The translations under genes and the position numbers were made by a program. Shown here in pieces: positions 31,002 to 38,719 of a stretch of 43,346 nt of DNA. Source of the DNA: a virus; IMG/VR virus record IMGVR_UViG_3300032304_000476, positions 1 to 43,346 of that record. One strand, written 5' to 3'. The number at the start of each line of letters is the position of its first letter. The stretch's first letter is position 1. Under the pieces are notes generated by a model. It did no database searches and was not told where the DNA came from. It was given only the letters and a program-made list of their open reading frames with translations.

Positions 31002-31030
31002 AAAAAAACCCGTTAATTTGGCGGATTTTT
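31002..31030 (-). terminator. Putative intrinsic terminator after the glycosyltransferase gene
   Basis: Minus strand AAATCCG, nine-base loop, CGGGTTT (one T-G pair), then a T run. It lies just after the stop at 31044 and just before the -35 of the next promoter, separating the glycan block from the early units. Confidence 0.7.
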
Positions 31031-31043
31031 GGTACTAGCTTTA

Positions 31044-31772
31044 TCATCGCCAATGGGTTACTACCGTTTGATCTGTAATTTGTTCGGGTTTAGGATTGCC
31101 GTGAAATACCATAATGCTGGTGCTGTCTGAGACGTGTGTACCAGTACCAGGCAATTGATGACGACGTTTACGGAAATTGTAGCCGCCATCTAAACACTGC
31201 CAGCGCCAACTTTGCACACGATTTGTATCAAAAAATCTACGTTGATTTTCAGGAATTACGGCTGAAATATAGTCTTGATCACCGGGGTATTTTCGCATGG
31301 TTGTAGGTAGGTCTTGCTGAGCGAATGTGTTCCATATGTTTTGGTAATGTTGAGTGTTCCACCACATGACACTAGAATTTATCCCTGTGTGATTTGGGCG
31401 CCATAGGTATTTAAAATCTCGTATAGCCCAAAAATATGTAATGGGCAGTTGCCAAATCCAGTCTATGTTGTCCACTATCACAGTATCTAAATCAAAGTAC
31501 AACAACGGTCCTGCATGATGGGCAGGATTGAATAGTTGCATTTTGTACCACCAAGATTTTTTTGCGCTGGCAATAGACCACGGTTCAAGCACATGTTTGA
31601 TCATAGGCTCAGGAACTAGCCTGGCGGCTTCAGTGTAGACATGTAATCTAATGCCCAGAGTAATGTGTCGACTTAACATATTATGCAGTCGTTCTACATA
31701 GTCCCATGAATAGGCTGTGCCGTGTATAACACAGGCGCAGTCTATAGGGCCGCGGATAATCTCTTGAGCCAT
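31044..31772 (-). CDS. Glycosyltransferase (GT-A fold, DxD type)
   Basis: A 242-residue glycosyltransferase-like protein. The start is taken as ATG 31772 (MAQEIIRGPIDCACV) with AGAAG and AAGGCG upstream; the frame stays open to 31829. YFDLDTVIVDNIDWIW near 90-105 carries the DxD metal and nucleotide-sugar motif. The C-terminal VFHGNPKPEQI is typical of GT8/GT32-like proteins. It overlaps the preceding gene by 31 bases. It would act on a sugar or sugar-modified target in the cytoplasm. Confidence 0.75.
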   Translation of the reverse strand: MAQEIIRGPIDCACVIHGTAYSWDYVERLHNMLSRHITLGIRLHVYTEAARLVPEPMIKHVLEPWSIASAKKSWWYKMQLFNPAHHAGPLLYFDLDTVIVDNIDWIWQLPITYFWAIRDFKYLWRPNHTGINSSVMWWNTQHYQNIWNTFAQQDLPTTMRKYPGDQDYISAVIPENQRRFFDTNRVQSWRWQCLDGGYNFRKRRHQLPGTGTHVSDSTSIMVFHGNPKPEQITDQTVVTHWR

Positions 31773-32578
31773 ACGCCTTGGGTAATTTCTTCTAGGGTAT
31801 ATTCTGTGTGACAAATTTCCACTAACCATTGATCTCTATCATGATTGTATGGCTTTTCTATATCTGCTATTTGTATGCCAACTGAATGCGCCAAACTACT
31901 TGAATCAACTATGGGTCTGGTACCGGCCAGCGCGGCCTGTATTCCAGGACCTGAATTGTAGTTAACCATAGCATGACAATCAAATGCTAAATTATAACTG
32001 TCATAGGTGCTGACTATTTTTTTAGGTTGCTCTATTGTTACATTTTGAAATCGTGTATGATCCAATGGGCTTCTAGGATGTGGACGAATTACAATTGGTC
32101 TATCTGTTACGGCTCGAATGTTATCTACTTGTGTCAAAATCCAATCTTCCATACTACCTAGTTCTGCAACTTGTAGACTTTTTTTATGTTGTGCAGCAAT
32201 TACAATTTGTGGATTGCAACTAAAATTTAAGGCCAGGCTTATACCTAACTTTCTGGGACGATTCCAATCTAAGTTTTCAGTATGCCCATAGTACCCATCG
32301 GCAGTAATAGAGTTTACTGCTATCTTCCAGGTTTCACCGCGGTACAAGGCACCTATATCTATAACAATAACTGGGTTGCCTTTGGCTCGATAATGCTTGT
32401 AAATTTGTTTATTTTCAGCCATGCGTCCTGACCACAATACCGACCAAATAATAGCCGCATCTGCATCCATGCTGTTTTGTTCAATGATGTGGCCTGCAGA
32501 TCGTAGGCTATCCAACATGGCCTGCATGACAGGACTGCTATTTTGAGCACATTGATTTGGAAAGTAGGCCACACGCAT
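31742..32578 (-). CDS. GT-B-like glycosyltransferase, paralog A
   Basis: A 278-residue protein starting MRVAYFPNQCAQN. VIRPHPRSP near 174-182 and YNSGPGIQAALAGTRPIV near 214-231 are the donor-binding features of capsule-type GT-B transferases. The last 50 residues (DREQWLVEICHTEYTLEEI...GVWL) are a shared ending with the proteins at 34063-35013 and 34985-36034. The acceptor is unknown. It starts close to a palindromic promoter element shared with the divergent plus-strand gene. Confidence 0.7.
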   Translation of the reverse strand: MRVAYFPNQCAQNSSPVMQAMLDSLRSAGHIIEQNSMDADAAIIWSVLWSGRMAENKQIYKHYRAKGNPVIVIDIGALYRGETWKIAVNSITADGYYGHTENLDWNRPRKLGISLALNFSCNPQIVIAAQHKKSLQVAELGSMEDWILTQVDNIRAVTDRPIVIRPHPRSPLDHTRFQNVTIEQPKKIVSTYDSYNLAFDCHAMVNYNSGPGIQAALAGTRPIVDSSSLAHSVGIQIADIEKPYNHDRDQWLVEICHTEYTLEEITQGVWLKRLSAAL

Positions 32579-32580
32579 AA

Positions 32581-32596
32581 GGTTAAATATTTAACC
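32581..32596. promoter_or_regulatory. Palindromic bidirectional late-promoter element
   Basis: A perfect 16-base palindrome GGTTAAATATTTAACC fills nearly the whole 18-base gap between two divergent glycosyltransferase genes. TAAATATT reads on both strands and ends five bases (plus) or seven bases (minus) before the start codons. One element could serve both genes, giving leaders of zero to four bases. It may also be an operator for a dimeric protein. Confidence 0.55.
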
Positions 32597-33385
32597 ATGA
32601 AGCTACCACCACTGCTAGGAAATCTAGACCAATCAAAGTTTTTTATATATGCTGCCGCTGATACTGTGTATTTTGACCTGCATGCAAGACCCTTAATTAA
32701 CAGCATTATTACAAATACTCCTGACTACGGAGTGCATATACATATCTATGATCCCAGACCAGACCAAATTGAGTTTTGTCGCAATCTATCAACAGTCACT
32801 TGCACATATGAAACATTAGATGATCTAGGATTTCAGCAGGCTGCTGATTATTGGGTGGCTAGGTCTACATTTTCAAATGATCGCCAACGGCAGATGCATA
32901 AAAAAGGACAACGATCAGGCAGAGATGAGTTGTTAAAATTGATACGTCAAACCTACTATGCTTGTGGTCGATTTACTAGACTAGCAGAATTGATACGTCC
33001 CGGACAACGGTGTTTAAGCATAGACGTAGATGGACTAGTACGTAGGCCGTTTACAGATCAAATAGGAGGTGAAGATTTTTACCTATACGAAAAACCCAAG
33101 GATGGCACACATCTTGCCGGTGCTATCTTGTTTAATGGCACCGCTGGCTCGCATGAATTTTTACAAGAATATGCCCAACGGTTGCGGGTTAGTATGGACC
33201 AGGATGACTTGTACTGGTTTTTAGATCAATTTATTTTGGATCAACTAGTGCCTAACTATCGTAAAGGATTGTTGCCCATGAGCTACATTGACTGGGCTAT
33301 GCGTGACGAAAGTGCTATATGGTCTGCCAAGGGTAAACGCAAAGAGTTAGAGATATTCAAAAAAGAACAACAAAAATATCTATAA
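32597..33385 (+). CDS. Glycosyltransferase, plus strand
   Basis: A 262-residue GT-A-type protein starting MKLPPLLGNLDQSKFFIYAA at ATG 32597; the frame is open further upstream to 32543 but would run through the palindrome and into the divergent gene. LSIDVDGLVRRPF near 143-155 has the DxD motif; HLAGAILFNGTAGSHEFL near 173-190 and LYWFLDQFILDQL near 210-222 are typical of GT8-like enzymes. Its stop codon (TAA 33383-33385) sits back to back with the stop of the convergent gene (TAG on the minus strand at 33382-33380). Confidence 0.8.
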   Translation: MKLPPLLGNLDQSKFFIYAAADTVYFDLHARPLINSIITNTPDYGVHIHIYDPRPDQIEFCRNLSTVTCTYETLDDLGFQQAADYWVARSTFSNDRQRQMHKKGQRSGRDELLKLIRQTYYACGRFTRLAELIRPGQRCLSIDVDGLVRRPFTDQIGGEDFYLYEKPKDGTHLAGAILFNGTAGSHEFLQEYAQRLRVSMDQDDLYWFLDQFILDQLVPNYRKGLLPMSYIDWAMRDESAIWSAKGKRKELEIFKKEQQKYL

Positions 33386-34063
33386 TTGTTTGCGATATTC
33401 AATAAGTCGTTGTGCCCACTCATGTCGAAGTTGACGCATGGGTTCTGATTTGTAAAGTTTCTTTTGATTGGTTCTATTTAAATATGTTTGGTCTAGATTA
33501 TTTCCTGTGAGATCTGCTCGATCATGGAATACTACCGCATCAATAAGTTTAATAGCACTGGCTTCCAAACAAATATGATGTATCCAGGAATCGTTGGAGT
33601 TTGACAAACTTACTGATCCAAAAATATCAATCCACTTGCGTGGAATCAACGGAAACAATGCAAATTTTGGTCGATAGTTTTCTGTGATCATATGCAACAT
33701 GCCCATGTAATCTTGTTCTTGTTCGATCATGATATCCCATCCGGCACTTTTCATCAAAGCATCATCGTTCCAAATTAGTAGCCATTTTCCTTGGGCATGT
33801 TCTGCTAGTAAATTATAATATTTGTGTAGTTCTTGATATCCCCAGGCTGGAGTTTTGTGTACTTGTAGTGCGGCTCCATACCCGGTGACAAGGTTTGTCC
33901 ATGCTGTAGAGGTAAAATAACTGTGACTTTCTACATCATCTTCATCGTAGGCCACGGCTATTTCAATTTGTGTGGGTGTGTTGGCAAGGTCTAACAGTGA
34001 GCGAACTGTGCGTTCAACCAAGGATGTTCTATAGCGTGTAGGTAATAGTACTGTTACTAACAT
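33380..34063 (-). CDS. Glycosyltransferase family 2-like protein
   Basis: A 227-residue GT-A protein: VTVLLPTRYRTSLVERTVRS at 3-22 is the nucleotide-binding start, IAVAYDEDD near 34-42, and LLIWNDDALM near 94-103 carries the DxD-like acidic pair. It would transfer a sugar to a glycan or protein. It is coupled to the preceding gene by TAATG. Confidence 0.8.
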   Translation of the reverse strand: MLVTVLLPTRYRTSLVERTVRSLLDLANTPTQIEIAVAYDEDDVESHSYFTSTAWTNLVTGYGAALQVHKTPAWGYQELHKYYNLLAEHAQGKWLLIWNDDALMKSAGWDIMIEQEQDYMGMLHMITENYRPKFALFPLIPRKWIDIFGSVSLSNSNDSWIHHICLEASAIKLIDAVVFHDRADLTGNNLDQTYLNRTNQKKLYKSEPMRQLRHEWAQRLIEYRKQL

Positions 34064-35013
34064 TATCTAACCCACTGCCTCATGTGTGACCAGCAACGTC
34101 CTGATCTAAGATCGTTAAAACTCCAGTGACATTGTGCTAATTTTCTAATCCATTGCTCACGGTCGGGCATCAGCGGTGTTTCTATTTGACTAAGGTCTGT
34201 GTTGGCAATATCTCCTGCCTGGCTGTATGCAGGATTATCTGTGATAAAACTTGGAATACCTTCAATTGGTGCTACTGCACTCGGCGTTGAATTATGGCAC
34301 ACTAGAGCCCAGCAGTTAATTAAATCTTCAGTTATATGCTTACCTTGCGGACTGACTGTTGTATTATATTTTTTTAATAATTCTGCGTATCTAGGGTAGG
34401 CTTTCCAATCACCTGGGTGCCAGCGTATAACAATTGGCCTATTGCTATGTTGTCTAATTTTTGAGAAGGTAGTCTCTAGCCAGGTCATTAACTCAAATCC
34501 ACGCATTGACCACCCCAACGGACGTTGTAGTGTTATAAGAATATGATTACCGGTAGTACGCCATGGTTTTAAATCCATGTTGTAATCGCGGCGCATGTTT
34601 GTCCAATTTTCATCACCAGGGTTTTCATTACAGTAAATTCCAGTCTTAGGAAATACTCCATTAAAACTATAGCGTAGATACCTATGCGGATTTGTGGCAT
34701 CTTTGTAAATAAACACATTGCTGTCAATACTTAACCAGTAACGATCAAGCCGTTGTTGTGTGTCCATTACCATCTTGCGAACTTGATAGTGAGCCAGTTT
34801 AGTTTTGCTCGGGTTAGCATCAAAAGCGTTGCCAATAATGGCACCAACATCACAGGTTTCATAAATTTGAGAATTTGTAGTTGATGCTGAATCGCCACAC
34901 TTGGCCGCACCCTCAGCAAAATATGTTAGGGCATTAATCTTTTCAGTGCCATTGATATGCTTGGGCAAACTGCTAAGATAGCTTTTAATAATTAAAGGTC
35001 GGCCGACTGTCAT
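34063..35013 (-). CDS. GT-B-like glycosyltransferase, paralog B
   Basis: A 316-residue protein. RPIVIRWHPGDWKAYPRYAE near 192-211 corresponds to VIRPHPRSP of paralog A; WALVCHNSTPSAVAPIEGIPS near 234-254 corresponds to its NSGPGIQAALAGTRP; and the end DREQWIRKLAQCHWSFNDL...GRCWSHM matches the shared C-terminus. The acceptor and donor are unknown. It begins 29 bases inside the upstream paralog. Confidence 0.7.
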   Translation of the reverse strand: MTVGRPLIIKSYLSSLPKHINGTEKINALTYFAEGAAKCGDSASTTNSQIYETCDVGAIIGNAFDANPSKTKLAHYQVRKMVMDTQQRLDRYWLSIDSNVFIYKDATNPHRYLRYSFNGVFPKTGIYCNENPGDENWTNMRRDYNMDLKPWRTTGNHILITLQRPLGWSMRGFELMTWLETTFSKIRQHSNRPIVIRWHPGDWKAYPRYAELLKKYNTTVSPQGKHITEDLINCWALVCHNSTPSAVAPIEGIPSFITDNPAYSQAGDIANTDLSQIETPLMPDREQWIRKLAQCHWSFNDLRSGRCWSHMRQWVR

Positions 35014-36034
35014 TTTCCTGTACCAATCTCCAGGCTTTACCTGTTAGTAATTCATTTACGTCAAATTGCCCGTAGGCCACGCTGGACAACCATTTGTAAA
35101 CAACTTCTTCATCAACTTTAGGTGGGTAATCAATTAAACTAAGATCAGTAGTGCTAATCATGCTGGCCGCTGTAGGGGCCATACTAAATGCAGGAATGCC
35201 AGATTGTATGGCCTCCACTGCCGCCACACTATTATATGTAACTACTGCCCAGATATCATCATTTAACGCATCGTAGATTGTGTCATTGGTACGTTCCCCA
35301 CGGCCTGCTTTTTCTCTAATAACAATTTCTCTATCTGAATTAGCCTTCAATGTTGCTATAGTTTTGGCTACCCAAGTGTCTTTGTCATCGCCATAGTATT
35401 CAAATGGCTTTTCTGTGCTCATTATTAACAGAATTTTACTGCCAGGATTTTTGCGCCAGCCACGATAGGTTAGTAAGGGATTAAATTTACACAACTCCGC
35501 CCATCGATCATCGGGCACATCCATGATGCGATTTTGTTGCATATTGTTTTTTTCTATTCTATGATAGATTTTTCTACCAGTGGTATTGTTCTCACTGCGA
35601 TAATTACCCAGGTAACCAGTTTCCATAAAATAATAATCACGGCCGTGTTCTCTAGCGTGTTTGGCATAATTGCCTGTACTAATGCCACGTATTAAGATAG
35701 GATCTGTAACAGTGTCTTTTGCCCGTTTGTAGTCATAACTAGACATAAACTTTGCTTCGGGATAGGCGGCCATGGTCATAGCAGGATAATCGCTAAATTT
35801 CATTAACCTAAACAAGCGTTCTTCTTTTTCTCTAATTAATACGTCTAATTTTTTGTTTAGTGACTTAGATTCTTTAGTGTCTTGTTTTGATGCCAAGGCG
35901 GTGATTAACTCTAATTCATTATATAATTTAAGTGCATCAGAAACGTTGTGTTTAAGAGCATCTACAATATTAGAGTGTTGTAGTGTGTACTCCTCCATAG
36001 GGCTACGTTCAACAATGGCTAAAGGTAGTATCAC
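34985..36034 (-). CDS. GT-B-like glycosyltransferase, paralog C
   Basis: A 349-residue protein of the same family as paralogs A and B. The N-terminal 80 residues are helical (EYTLQHSNIVDALKHNVSD, then KKLDVLIREKEERLFRLMKF) and unique. REIVIREKAGRGE near 236, VVTYNSVAAVEAIQSGIPAF near 261-280, and the end VYKWLSSVAYGQFDVNELL...GKAWRLV correspond to the conserved blocks. It starts by ATGA overlap with the upstream glycosyltransferase. Confidence 0.7.
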   Translation of the reverse strand: MILPLAIVERSPMEEYTLQHSNIVDALKHNVSDALKLYNELELITALASKQDTKESKSLNKKLDVLIREKEERLFRLMKFSDYPAMTMAAYPEAKFMSSYDYKRAKDTVTDPILIRGISTGNYAKHAREHGRDYYFMETGYLGNYRSENNTTGRKIYHRIEKNNMQQNRIMDVPDDRWAELCKFNPLLTYRGWRKNPGSKILLIMSTEKPFEYYGDDKDTWVAKTIATLKANSDREIVIREKAGRGERTNDTIYDALNDDIWAVVTYNSVAAVEAIQSGIPAFSMAPTAASMISTTDLSLIDYPPKVDEEVVYKWLSSVAYGQFDVNELLTGKAWRLVQENDSRPTFNY

Positions 36035-36717
36035 AACATATTCCTTTGTAGACAGTATTCAGTATACATACGTTCCTTGTGCCACTCATCGGCTTGTGGA
36101 GTGTCGGCAAATTCATGAAAGCAAGGTGTGCCTAATGTATAATGCAATAATTTTGCATCAGGATTAGGCCCATACTCGTCGGGTAACCAATTCCACTCTT
36201 TAGGTAGATTACCAATGCGCTCATCGTCTAGCCAACTGAAGCGATGTAGGTATGCACCAGTCGAGCTTTGAATAAATTCAGGAGTTAATTTTCTGTTAGG
36301 ATGATTTCCACAATTCCAAAGTATTACACTGCTCCAGTTCTTGCGGGGGTAATCTTCGTTCTTTGAACCAAGATATTTTTCCGTCATACGTGTTTTGTAA
36401 TCATGTTTGACCACCATGACATCAACGTGGCTTTCCTGCAGATTCCACAATTTAACAATATCATCACGAACAATCATATCACCATCAATAAAAATTGCCC
36501 AACCTGTATAGCTCATCAAGTGTGGAACTAAGAATCTGGTATATATAAAATGATTTGATCCGTCGGTGTGAGTTTCTTCGTAGTCTTGAAATAAATTTAA
36601 TGCAATCGGCATAATTGCCACAGGCTGACTGGCATGTCTAATAATTGAATTTACGCAGGTATGAAATGCTATAGCTTCTCTAGGATCGTAACCTACAAAT
36701 ACCGGAATTGGAGTCAT
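36031..36717 (-). CDS. Glycosyltransferase (GT8-like)
   Basis: A 228-residue protein starting MTPIPVFVGYDPREAIAFHT at ATG 36717, which overlaps the upstream stop (ATGA) and follows GAGGA; the longer frame to 36744 is less likely. GYDPREAIAF is typical of GT8-like transferases, FIDGDMIVRDDI near 85-96 has the DxD motif, and KLLHYTLGTPCF near 194-205 the C-terminal metal-binding HxxxG(x)P-like motif. Probably uses a UDP- or GDP-sugar. Confidence 0.82.
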   Translation of the reverse strand: MTPIPVFVGYDPREAIAFHTCVNSIIRHASQPVAIMPIALNLFQDYEETHTDGSNHFIYTRFLVPHLMSYTGWAIFIDGDMIVRDDIVKLWNLQESHVDVMVVKHDYKTRMTEKYLGSKNEDYPRKNWSSVILWNCGNHPNRKLTPEFIQSSTGAYLHRFSWLDDERIGNLPKEWNWLPDEYGPNPDAKLLHYTLGTPCFHEFADTPQADEWHKERMYTEYCLQRNML

Positions 36718-37472
36718 GCTCGTTCTATGTCCTCTTCGACGCAATTAGGTCCATATTGTATTTCTACCACACGCAGAGGTTGATCGGTTTCGTTACACAG
36801 TTGGTGCCATTCGTAGCGATTAATGTGTATGTGCTGATGTGTTGTAAACTCTCCTAATAATTCTCGGTCACTCTTGCGATTGATAGTGTAGACTGCAGCG
36901 GTTCCTTCAACTACAAACCAGTGTTCGGCACGATCCAGATGTCGTTGCATGCTGAGTCTTTGTCCGGGTTCCACAGTAAGTTCTTTAACTTTGACCTGCG
37001 ATCCTTGTTCATGTAATACACAATAGTATCCCCAAGGACGTTTCGTTTTAGGTGCTTTCCACTCTTGCAAAATCCAACTGCTACTATTAGCTTTGTCTTC
37101 GCCACCTACACCAAACACAAACTCAATTCCGGCGACTGCCATTTCTGGAATATTATCTTGGGTACGATCGCCACCGTTGGCAAATATGATGCGATTTTCA
37201 GGATAGTGTGCGCGAACCTGTTGCAACAAATGACAAGCTGTACCATCATCATCATCAAATGTATAAACTTCATCTACACTGCTTAGATTATTTAACACAC
37301 ACAGGCGTTCTTGCCAAGGCATAAATGCTCGACCTTTTTTACGGGCCAACCATTCGTCGCTATTAATTCCCACTATCAGCATGTCGCCCAGCAACCGTGC
37401 TTGTTTGATTAATTTGATATGTCCAGAATGTATTGGATCAAATCCGCCGCTGACTACCACTATAGTTTTCAT
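36714..37472 (-). CDS. Cytidylyltransferase plus mannose-6-phosphate isomerase-type cupin fusion
   Basis: A 252-residue two-domain protein. Residues 1-135 are a TagD/RfaE-like nucleotidylyltransferase: GGFDPIHSGHIKL at 9-21 with the HxGH motif, and a second motif near 96-104 (FANGGDRTQ). Residues 143-245 are a type II phosphomannose isomerase cupin as at the C-terminus of ManC: KRPWGYYCVL, then SMQRHLDRAEHWFVVEG at 174-190 with metal-binding His and Glu. It would activate a phospho-sugar or glycerol phosphate with CTP and isomerise a sugar. This domain pair is not a usual one. TATAAATATC ends three bases before the ATG. Confidence 0.85.
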   Translation of the reverse strand: MKTIVVVSGGFDPIHSGHIKLIKQARLLGDMLIVGINSDEWLARKKGRAFMPWQERLCVLNNLSSVDEVYTFDDDDGTACHLLQQVRAHYPENRIIFANGGDRTQDNIPEMAVAGIEFVFGVGGEDKANSSSWILQEWKAPKTKRPWGYYCVLHEQGSQVKVKELTVEPGQRLSMQRHLDRAEHWFVVEGTAAVYTINRKSDRELLGEFTTHQHIHINRYEWHQLCNETDQPLRVVEIQYGPNCVEEDIERA

Positions 37473-37475
37473 ACG

Positions 37476-37485
37476 GATATTTATA
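37476..37485 (-). promoter_or_regulatory. T4-like late promoter TATAAATATC directly before a start codon
   Basis: Minus-strand TATAAATATC contains the exact T4 late consensus. It is followed by CGT and ATG 37472; five bases separate TAAATA from the A of ATG, so the transcript should start at the start codon. It would drive the glycan operon down to 33380. Confidence 0.6.
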
Positions 37486-37514
37486 CGCCGTTAATGACCA
37501 CTCTACTAGATTGA

Positions 37515-38270
37515 TTATTTCACAGCCATGCTCATTAGGCTGTGATCAATCCAAGGAATAACAAGATCTTGTTGGCGTAGATAATTATGAGCAAATATGC
37601 TTTTCATAGCTGATTCAGGTAATAGGCCAAGTTCTGATAATGCATGCCAAGTGGTAGTAGTTGGATCTTGCGGAACTTGAGTACTTTTGTAAACTACAGC
37701 ATGAATCCACGTATCTGTGGGTACTTGTTTAAAAAATCCCGAACCACAATCCCATCCTGCGGTGGCCAACTGGTAGATTAAACTGACCATAGTGTGATGA
37801 TAGTAGCAACCCGAGGGTAGATGATAGTCTAACTGTCCGCGATGTATTCGCTGGGTTACCGGCACGGCCAGATACAACATGGCTCCTGGGCTGGCCAAAT
37901 GCCACCAATTACTTAATGTCTTTACAGGTGCGTGTACATGCTGAAAGCTATCATGGCACCATAACACATCAAATCCTCCGGGGGGTGCCAATATTGTGTC
38001 TTCAAAATTACCAGATTGATAAAATACATTGGTGTACTTGTTGGTTAAAGTTAGGGCGGGTGCTTGATCTACTCCAGTACACTGTATGTTTAACGGCTGA
38101 GGAACTTCATCTCGAGTGTTTCTTGTAGCCCACCACTCAAGATCATCTCCTGTGCCACACCCAATATCTAGAACAGTTTTGATACTGGCCATAAAATCAT
38201 CATACTCGTATAACCGATTTAGAGTTTCAAGACTGTGACGGTGGCTATCTCCAGGATGTATAAATGTCAT
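37515..38270 (-). CDS. SAM-dependent methyltransferase
   Basis: A 251-residue class I methyltransferase. TVLDIGCGTGDDLEWW at 32-47 is motif I, binding SAM; CTGVDQAP near 73-80 is the acidic motif II; and FDVLWCHDSFQHV near 104-116 is motif IV. The substrate is unknown; next to the glycan genes it may methylate a sugar, but protein or small-molecule substrates are possible. Its ATG overlaps the uvsY-like stop (ATGA). Confidence 0.85.
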   Translation of the reverse strand: MTFIHPGDSHRHSLETLNRLYEYDDFMASIKTVLDIGCGTGDDLEWWATRNTRDEVPQPLNIQCTGVDQAPALTLTNKYTNVFYQSGNFEDTILAPPGGFDVLWCHDSFQHVHAPVKTLSNWWHLASPGAMLYLAVPVTQRIHRGQLDYHLPSGCYYHHTMVSLIYQLATAGWDCGSGFFKQVPTDTWIHAVVYKSTQVPQDPTTTTWHALSELGLLPESAMKSIFAHNYLRQQDLVIPWIDHSLMSMAVK

Positions 38271-38719
38271 ACCTGTATATCTTCCATGCCGGCGGCTCTA
38301 AGTCTAACTATGTGCCCTAGCATAAAATTCTTTGATTCCATAGCTTTTAGTATTCCTAAATATCTATTACGCAACAGGGCTACTTCATTTATGATGGTTT
38401 CAAAATCAATAACTTCATCCTCTCCATCTACATATTTTTCTGCATCTCTGCTGGTCAAGGCTCTAGCGTAACCTTCTAGATACTTTTGAAAGTGTTTTCT
38501 ACGTATTTTTCGTAATTGTATGTTGAGATGATTTAACACCGCTTCAATTTCTTGTAGCTGATTGAAGCGATGCTCAGTAATCCCAGGCAATGCCGTGATA
38601 TTTTTTTCAACAAGGCCGCCAATACGCACATCACGTTTGGCATCCTCTAGTTCCGTTTCGTAATAAGCTATAAAATCAGGAATGTTGCTTAAACTAGCAA
38701 CGACTTTGCTATACCACAT
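38267..38719 (-). CDS. uvsY: Recombination mediator UvsY-like
   Basis: In T4, UvsY loads the recombinase UvsX onto gp32-coated single-stranded DNA. This 150-residue helical protein has the same shape: a basic central helix (LRKIRRKHFQKYLEGYARAL near 66-85) and a C-terminal block LLRNRYLGILKAMESKNFML near 115-134, like the T4 ending WGILLDFCSGALDAIKSRGFAIKHIQDMRA. Start is ATG 38719 (MWYSKVV), overlapping the radical SAM gene by 11 bases. It lies near uvsX and gp32, as expected for a functional set. Confidence 0.72.
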   Translation of the reverse strand: MWYSKVVASLSNIPDFIAYYETELEDAKRDVRIGGLVEKNITALPGITEHRFNQLQEIEAVLNHLNIQLRKIRRKHFQKYLEGYARALTSRDAEKYVDGEDEVIDFETIINEVALLRNRYLGILKAMESKNFMLGHIVRLRAAGMEDIQV

